Of a stretch of 37,445 nt of DNA, positions 8,916-16,200 are shown one piece after another (within the stretch, counting starts at the first letter, position 1; every line of letters begins with the position of its first letter). The notes below the pieces were generated by a model. That model saw only the letters and a list, made by a program, of their open reading frames with translations. It searched no databases and was not told where the DNA came from. The stretch lies in the NCBI GenBank assembly GCA_003500135.1, contig DNTA01000219.1, forward strand, positions 1 to 37,445, read 5' to 3'. Source of the DNA: Cytophagales bacterium. Its GTDB lineage: Bacteria; Bacteroidota; Bacteroidia; Cytophagales; Cyclobacteriaceae. Made by a program: the position numbers and the translations under genes.

Positions 8916-8946
8916 CAAATTTAGTTAAGTTTTGTTGATAACCAAA
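8916..8946 (-). promoter_or_regulatory. Consensus promoter of the SRP RNA
   Basis: On the minus strand: TTTG (8943-8946), 19 nt, TAAATTTG (8916-8923), a full match to the Bacteroidota TTTG/TAnnTTTG promoter. The RNA begins about 4 nt past the box, which calibrates box-to-start distance for other promoters in this window. Confidence 0.85.
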
Positions 8947-8967
8947 AGAAAAATAAAGGATGGCCCT

Positions 8968-9123
8968 CTAATCCATTAGGGTCGTGCCTTCCGAGTCATC
9001 ATTAAGATCTGAAAGGTCGTCGTCAGGTGTACCGTCGATTGAAGGTTCCTGGATAAGAAGATCGTCCAGCTCCTCAAATCTATCAGAGGAGAAATAAAAC
9101 AATGAAGCATTTAAATTACCCAT
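8968..9123 (-). CDS. Small acidic protein, 51 aa, unknown function
   Basis: An ORF too short for ordinary gene calling, but well supported. ATG at 9123 is preceded by GGAG about 6 nt upstream, and a consensus promoter (9206-9236) on the same strand gives a leader of about 78 nt. The product begins MGNLNASLFYFSSDRFEELDDLL and continues with an Asp/Glu-rich tail (PDDDLSDLNDDSEG), with 15 acidic residues and one basic. It has no signal peptide, Cys or membrane segment. I do not recognise the family. It lies between the SRP RNA (downstream, separate promoter) and the 158-aa gene. An alternative is that the transcript is a small RNA and the ORF is incidental. Confidence 0.6.
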   Translation of the reverse strand: MGNLNASLFYFSSDRFEELDDLLIQEPSIDGTPDDDLSDLNDDSEGTTLMD

Positions 9124-9205
9124 ACTTTCTCCGTTTTAGGTTAAACATTAATTTCAAACCAGTAAAATGCCTTGAGATTAGGCTTATAGTTTTTTGCGCC
9201 TTATT

Positions 9206-9236
9206 CAAATATAGCGCTTTTTTACTGAAAAAGCAA
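9206..9236 (-). promoter_or_regulatory. Consensus promoter upstream of the 51-aa ORF
   Basis: On the minus strand: TTG (9234-9236), 20 nt, TATATTTG (9206-9213), a perfect minus-7 box. The predicted start is near 9201, reading toward the 51-aa ORF at 9123. Confidence 0.7.
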
Positions 9237-9304
9237 TAGGCAATCTTGTTAAATTATGATAAAGTTATAATTAAAACTCTTAATAATTCGATCACACACT
9301 TTCC

Positions 9305-9781
9305 TTAAACCATGCCCTTGATCAATGTACTTTTCTTATCAATTGAAGGAGTAGCTACTCCGGATGCCCATTGTTCTTCCAGAAGGTTTGCCCACGTTTT
9401 CATATAAAGCGCCACGTGGTCTTTTTTATTTTTGAGAAGCGGTTTATGATCTGCTGGAATCTGTCTTAGTATTTCAGGATCACTTAATTTTTCCAGGTTT
9501 TTTAAATCTTCAATAGTAAGGCCCGCCAGCAATAGATCACTGATCAACAAATCCATTGGCATGGAACTTTCTGAGCAATAATCCATCACCTGATCATTCC
9601 AGTCACCTGATTTTCGCATGGCGTATTCGTGGATTTCACCCTTCGACAGGCTGGTGATTTCCTGCGCCAGATGCCCGCAATTACAACTGCCCATATGCCC
9701 CCATTGATAAGGGGCGCCACTATTTATTTTGTATGCTGCGTTTCTCAGTGCATTGATCAATTTTGGTGTCGCTTTTGCCAT
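9305..9781 (-). CDS. Bacteroidota protein of unknown function, 158 aa
   Basis: A cytosolic 158-aa protein beginning MAKATPKLINALRNAAYKI. It has a CNCGHLAQ motif at residues 33-40, a further Cys in DYCSESS (about 69) and a mostly helical remainder (LLISDLLLAGLTIEDLKNLEKLSDPEIL). The Cys/His cluster could bind a metal, but this is a guess. Proteins with this CNCGH signature recur in Bacteroidota from my memory, without a named function. It is divergent from the giant surface-protein gene. A candidate promoter inside the inverted repeat at 10004-10035 would give an unusually long 5' leader of about 220 nt with the repeats within it. Confidence 0.8.
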   Translation of the reverse strand: MAKATPKLINALRNAAYKINSGAPYQWGHMGSCNCGHLAQEITSLSKGEIHEYAMRKSGDWNDQVMDYCSESSMPMDLLISDLLLAGLTIEDLKNLEKLSDPEILRQIPADHKPLLKNKKDHVALYMKTWANLLEEQWASGVATPSIDKKSTLIKGMV

Positions 9782-9948
9782 ATTAAATAGGTTTCATTTA
9801 TAAATTACTATTATATCGATTTGAGTTAAGAAAATGTTTTAATGCACAAAGTCATTTTTTATACCCCCTACACCCATTCGATTTAAAATAATGTCGTGAT
9901 ACCATTATTTGAACAGTTGGTAACTGTCCCCTTTCAATGCCTATTTGT

Positions 9949-10054
9949 AGTACTGACATTTTGGACTTAAAGTACGTACTTCATGAGGAAAATGTCAGTA
10001 CTTCAAATGTAAAGTACTGACATTTTTGAAGCCAAGTTTAGAAGTTGTACTTCA
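9949..10054. repeat. Operator-like array: three copies of a 14-15 nt motif, two forming a perfect 15-bp inverted repeat
   Basis: AGTACTGACATTTT occurs at 9949-9962, inverted at 9989-10002, and direct again at 10013-10026. The last two form a perfect 15-bp inverted repeat (9989-10003 and 10012-10026) with an 8-nt loop. A 12-bp palindrome AAGTACGTACTT (9970-9981) lies between copies 1 and 2. The octamer GTACTTCA occurs three times (9976, 9998, 10047). The loop 10004-10011 is the reverse complement of TACATTTG, a minus-7 box for the minus strand. A further 6-bp inverted repeat, ACAGTT-N3-AACTGT, lies at 9913-9927. The A-rich and T-rich flanks also resemble a two-way terminator, but the location between divergent genes argues for a regulatory site. 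Confidence 0.8.
10004..10035 (-). promoter_or_regulatory. Candidate minus-strand promoter inside the 15-bp inverted repeat
   Basis: On the minus strand: TTG (10033-10035), 21 nt, TACATTTG (10004-10011). The minus-7 box is exactly the loop between the two arms. Transcription would start near 9999, within the left arm, toward the 158-aa gene. Confidence 0.45.
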
Positions 10055-10126
10055 ATTCTCCCTAATTCATTATCTTAAACCTTTTTACGTGATATTTATG
10101 GATATTTTTTGATTTCTCAACTAAAT

Positions 10127-10200
10127 TATTGCACTTTTCATCGAAATACTTACGAATATCACTGATTTCTAACGTATATTTGTTGTGGAAAAGTGCAATA
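10127..10200. repeat. Perfect 13-bp inverted repeat flanking the giant-gene promoter
   Basis: TATTGCACTTTTC (10127-10139) and GAAAAGTGCAATA (10188-10200) are perfect inverted copies separated by 48 nt. The minus-7 box 10175-10182 is inside and the predicted transcription start is at the edge of the right arm. This could be a looping operator or, less likely, a short invertible promoter. Confidence 0.75.
10175..10182 (+). promoter_or_regulatory. Minus-7 box of the giant surface-protein gene
   Basis: TATATTTG fully matches TAnnTTTG and lies 26 nt before the chosen ATG (10209). No TTG is found 19-21 nt upstream (the region reads ACTTACGAATAT), so the promoter may need an activator. The flanking inverted repeat is the obvious candidate site. 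Confidence 0.6.
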
Positions 10201-10208
10201 TTAGTCTT

Positions 10209-13200
10209 ATGAAAAATTTTTTTACCAGGTGTTTCGCGGTATTCTTCTTAACGGCGATCTCATTATCCAATCTTTTTAGTCAAACAGGCCCGGCAGGAAT
10301 TGGTAATGCCGATGGCACAGGTGGCCAACCCAGGAACATTATGTGGCTTGATGCTAGCGCCATTTCAGCTAGCGATGGGGATTTGATCGGCGCCTGGCTG
10401 GATCAGTCCGGTAATGGGGCGCATGGTTCGAGTTCAGGAGCGAATCAACCTGAATATGTTGCCAGTTCTCCAGTGATCAACAACCAGCCACTAATTCGAT
10501 TTTTTGGTGAAGATGCCGGAGATACCGATTTTATTGATCTTTCTGCAAATCTCTCCGGAGCTCAGGATGGTATAGTGGGCAATGACTATAACTGTATTCT
10601 GGTAGCCGGTAGAAGGGAAATGGGTCTGAACTATATCTTGAGTGGAGATTATTTTCAAGATGGTAATTTGTACATTGGTTGGAGAAGCAGCTCTACCTCC
10701 TTTAGGTATGGCCATTGGTCTTTTAATGATATCGAAACCAATGCGACCATCAGCGCCGGCCAATTGGGCATTTTTACAGCTGAGTTCAATTCATCAAATG
10801 CACCAAACCGAAGACGAATATTCGAAAACGGCATATTACTGGGAAGTTCCAATAGCAATACCGCACTTTCCCAATGGAATAACCCAAAACTCGCTGTATT
10901 GGGCAATTCGATATACGCCGATGTTGATATTGCAGAAGTGATCTTCTACCAGGGCGCATTGAATGATGCACAAAGGATTATTATAGAAAATTACCTTGGC
11001 GAAAAATATGGCATTACACTGGCGGGAAATGATTATTATACCAACGCAAGTGGTTATAGCTTTTTCCTTTCCGGTATCGGAAATGACAGCGGAGACCTTA
11101 GTGAAACTGGAAACTCATCGGGATTATATATTGAAAATCGAAATTCCAGCCTGAATGCCGGTGAATTTTTACTATATGCCCATAACGGTACCATAAATTC
11201 AGTGGTTTCCTCCGATATTTCCGGTAGTGTTGAAGGCCGCTGGGCAAGGGATTGGTATTTTGATAAGACCAGCAGTAACGGAATTGATGCTAAAATTGCC
11301 TTTGATTTTGGCGATGCTATTTCCGGAAGCACGCCTACAAATGTTTCTAACTATGTTTTGCTATATCGCTCCGGTACATCGGGAAATTATTCCATTGTAT
11401 CGGGTTTAACCAATGGTTTAGAAGCAGGTGATCGCGTTTATTTTGAAATTGATGACGCCGATCTGGCCGATGGATATTATACCCTAGGAACGACCAATGC
11501 TACTAACAGCCCTCTTTTGGGTTCGGTACCACAAACCTGGTACAGCTATGCTCCATTGACGGGAAGTAATTCGTGGGATAATCCCAACACGTGGACTTTG
11601 GATCCTAGTGGGACATTGTTAACCGGACCAGCGGAGTTACCAGGTCCGGATGACAGAGTGGTGATCCTCAATGGTAAAAATGTCAATCTGAATACTACCG
11701 GAAAGACCGTAGTCTCACTGGAAGTAAGAAGCGGTGGTGTATTAGATATTGATGTGAGTGGCGCCAATGACTTTGGGTTAATATCCGGGGCAGGAAGGAT
11801 CAGACTTCAGGATGATAACTTTCCTTCGGGTGATGCCAGTGATTTTGCCACCAAAGGAACTGTCGAGTTCTATGGCGCCTCATACGACATAAATAGTAAT
11901 TATGAATTCAATAATGTCATTGTCAACCTTGATAACCCGGCCAATACATTGACCTTACAGAATGACTTTACCATGAATGGGGATTTCACTATTGAAAATG
12001 GAATATTCAGGGTAAATGATACCGGCACTACCGAATTCGATATTAGTGTGGATGGTGATTTTACGATCGAATCGACTGGCCAGTTTCTGGTGGGTACAGG
12101 CGATGCTTTCCACTTACTTGATCTCAAAGGTGATTTTACCAATTTCGGGACGGCATATTTTACTAATTTAACCAGTTCATCCTATACTTCAACACCAAGC
12201 AATGGTGTGGTTGAAGTACAATATTCCAATAATTTTGATGATCAGACTACCTTCCTTGATGGAGAGACCCGTTTTTACAGGATCATCATTGATAAAGGAG
12301 TAGATGATACTTACATGGCAGAATTTGAAGCGACAGCAGAGTCTAACTTTGTGCTTTGGGGACGCAATAATTTCAGTGGCGCAGGCAATGGCGTTAGCGA
12401 TGTGCCTCATGCTCTTGGTTTGAATGTGGGTACGGTTAAGTTAGGAAATAATATCAATATTCCTGAATTGAAACGAGGAGGAGGGAATTACGATATTAAC
12501 AGCGGCGCCAGAATATGGGTAGATAATGGAAAATTGTCCATGTCGGGCAATACAGCTTTGGTCGTTTATGGCGCATTTCAGGTAAGCGGTGTAGATGCTG
12601 AAGTAAACATAACTTCGGGCAGTGGCCTGACCCTGAGAGAGTATGGTTCGATATTAATTCAGGAAGGTACCACGACTGTGGCACAAATTAGGACTTCAAT
12701 TTTCGGCCCACAACACGTCGGGTCATATACCCAAACCGGTGGTACAGTCAATGTAACCGGTATTGGTGCAAGTACTAATTATTACACCTTCTCTATGACC
12801 TATCCGGGGAATGTTTTTCAAATGTCGGGGGGTACCCTGCATATCTTCAGAGCGGATGGCGCTAATAATGACGAAGGAGGCATCTGGATCAACAGCGATG
12901 ATGAAAATATATCGGTAACCGGTGGTACGGTAATCATGGATATGGACAATGGTACGGATTTCAAAGTGATGTCCAAAGCGCCCTTTTACAATGTCATCAT
13001 GCGTAATTCCAATAGTACGTCTGAACAGGAAGTCAGGTTATCGGGAGGAAATGTGGCCTCACAAAACGTGGCCGCGCAGCCCTTGGTGGTACTAAATGAC
13101 CTTACCATTGAGGATTATGTGCTTTTCGACCACGAAGGAGAAAATGTAACGATTGGTGGCGACTTTACCATTGCAACAAATAGTGATTACGAATACAATA

Positions 13201-16200
13201 ATGGTAAGCAAAATACTACGACCTTCAACGGTTCCGGAAACAGTGTATTGTCATTTTTTAACCGCACAGGCGGAGGTAGAGATGAGCAACGTTTCTGGAA
13301 CTTCGTCATTAACAAATCGGCAGAAGATACGGTAACCCTTCAATCGGGCAAATCCAATGTCAATGGTAACAATAATAACCTGCTAAGAGTGGAAGGAGAC
13401 CACTTCAAGGTATTACGAGGAACATTAGATCAGGGTGTCCATAGTATCAGAATGTATGCCGATACATTAGTCAACTACCAGACATGTACTGTCTTTGATC
13501 CGACAGCTTCTAGCGATGGAGATCCAAATGGTGAAAACGATATATTAAAACTTCGTGATGATGGAGGTCCGGCTACAATCATGGTCACAACTGACACTTC
13601 GAGGTTTGGAGGTATAAAATTGAATAGCGCCGATGAGATCATTACCTTAATAAGTGACCTTAGAATAGATTATCTTGAGTATCGCCATGGCAGGATGGAT
13701 CTTAATGTGCATAACCTTACCATTGATCGCCTCAATGTTATACTAAATGGTAGTGAAACCCGTACCGATGAAGACGGTGGAGGTAATTTTAGTGTGGAAG
13801 ATATGTTTATAACCGCTGGAAATGCGAGTGATGGAGGTCTTTCCCTATATGTACCGGCGAATACGGAAAACCCCGGTTTCATTGATATGTCAGGTGCAGC
13901 GAATACTACAACCAACCCAACTGTATTTTTCTTTCCGTTAGGCACCGGAACAACAGGGGTAGACGGTACTTCACAATATACTCCTGCAAATATTAGATTT
14001 TTATCGGGAACCGACGATGGTTACGTGACTGTGATTCCGGTAACGCAAAAGCTTGCGACAGCTGGTCCATATCCTTTGGGAAATGATATCATTAACCGGT
14101 ACTGGATAGTTGATTACAGTGGATTCACTACAGTTCCAAAAGTGGAAAGAATGTGGTTCAGAGCAGTAGAGAGTGATGATCCCAATGGTGCGCCCGATGG
14201 ATTTCCAGTTGCATTTGTGCCAGGTTACGTACTGGAAAATGCACCTTATTCCAGAACAGCTGAAATAAACGGAGGTGACAATTCTACTTCATACATAGAT
14301 TTCACAGATGCGGAAAATATCAGAATATTTTTCTGGGGCAATGAAGGTTCAGGTAATCCTGTTGGAGGCTTTGATCTTATTAATGCAGCTTATACGGCTG
14401 GTGATCCTTCGAAATTTATCGGGCAGCCACAGATCTTTTATTCAATCAACAGTTCTCCAACTAATTGGACTAATGGAAGTGCGTGGTCTCTTAACCGTGA
14501 TGGAGCTTCGGCAGGTGATTATCCCAGAGAAGGAGATATAGCCATACTTACCAGGGATAATGGAGGGGGTGGCGATCCCACAGGTTATGGAGCAGGGGTT
14601 TTCAATATTAATAACGGAACAGGCCCAATTGAAATTGCCAAACTGATTTTTGATGATTTCGATCCTGTTAACAATAATTGGATTAGTGGTTGCCCAAGGG
14701 TAATATTTGATGCCGGTGGAAACTATAGGGCATATGATTCTTTCTTTAGCTCAGTGGAAGTAACCGATAGGCACATTGGTGGTTCTACGCCAAATCAAAG
14801 CCATGGTGCAGTAATGGAGTATAGATTAAATAGTTCGTATACGGGAATTTTTCCAGGTGGTGATTTCGGGGACTTTAATAGATACGAAAATGCATTAGTA
14901 ATATATGGATGGGATGGAGGAACAGGTACAGCCGTACTTTCTTCGGATGCTACCGAATATCCAATGTTATGGTTTCAGGGTGGTAATCTTAATAATACGA
15001 TCGTCCAGTTTCCTGATGTAGATGTAACCGTGAATGGAAGAGCCAATCTGAATGGTGATATGCGTATAAGAGTTAATAATAATTCTGCCTCCATATTAAC
15101 ATTTCGAAATGACGTTCAAGTTGGTTCCGGATGTTGTGAAGAAGGAATATTCGAATTTGATGGAAATTCCACCGAAAATCAAACGGTCGTTATAGATGGG
15201 AATTTAAATTTTAACTCTACTAATGGAGGAGCAATTCAGTTATTTAATAACTCCGGAAGCAATTCACACAAATTTATTGTTAAAGGTAATATCGACGTTC
15301 CAAATACAGGAGTAATCAACTTTGGTAATGGAAGCAATTCTGTTGTGGACTTAGAACTACAGGGAGCAAGCTCAAATTCCTTTAGTAATACAGGAAGTGT
15401 TACCTTACATAGGATCATCATGAATAAAGGAAATAATCGATCAAATGTATTTTCTTTCAATGATAATTTTTCTTTAACAGGAAGTACTAATACAGCTACA
15501 AAAGCAATTGAGATTCAGAATGGCACACTCCGGTTTAATGATGCCGCTATTAATGTTGATTTAACAACCGGAGGTCCAAGCTTTGCAATTCCTTCTTCAG
15601 GGTCTCTTCAAATCACTCAGGGAACGGCAAATGTCAGTGGTGACGACTCTGGAATTCTGCTGGATGGTTCCATTATTGTTGATGGCGGAATACTTAATAT
15701 GGATGACCCCGTTGGAAATGGTAATAACTTTATTGAATACTCTGCCTCCAACAATGCTGAACTGCAAATTTTAGATGGTTCATTAATTGTAGGTTCGCAA
15801 ATAAGACGAAATACAGCTTCCGAGGCAGGGGCGCTACAGTTTACTTTGGGTGATGGAGGCACAGGCACACCATCAGTTGTTGTTGGTAAGAATGCTGCCC
15901 CGGAATCTTCGAGAGGAGTTTTTGAGATAGAAAACAATGCCGGATCATCCTTTACCTATTTAAATGGATCATTAATTGTAATGAACCAAAAAGCTACAGC
16001 AGGGATAGCTTCCCTGTATCTGCATCCATCTACTTTCAATATAGCAACAGATGCAACCATACAAATTGGTGGAGCCGATACTCAAACAGGACAGACCATT
16101 ACAATGGATGTTGGTATTCCATTGCAAAACCTTTTGATCGATAATACCTCAGGTAATAATCCCGTGGCACAATTGCAGGTAGAATCATTGGTGCTGGAAG

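Noticed and set aside
9989..10026. Reading the 15-bp hairpin as an ordinary Rho-independent terminator
   Set aside because: It lies upstream of both divergent genes, so there is no transcript to end here unless an unseen small RNA exists.
10185..10208. GTG start eight codons upstream for the giant protein
   Set aside because: It would lie at or before the predicted transcription start, and ATG 10209 gives a clean signal peptide.
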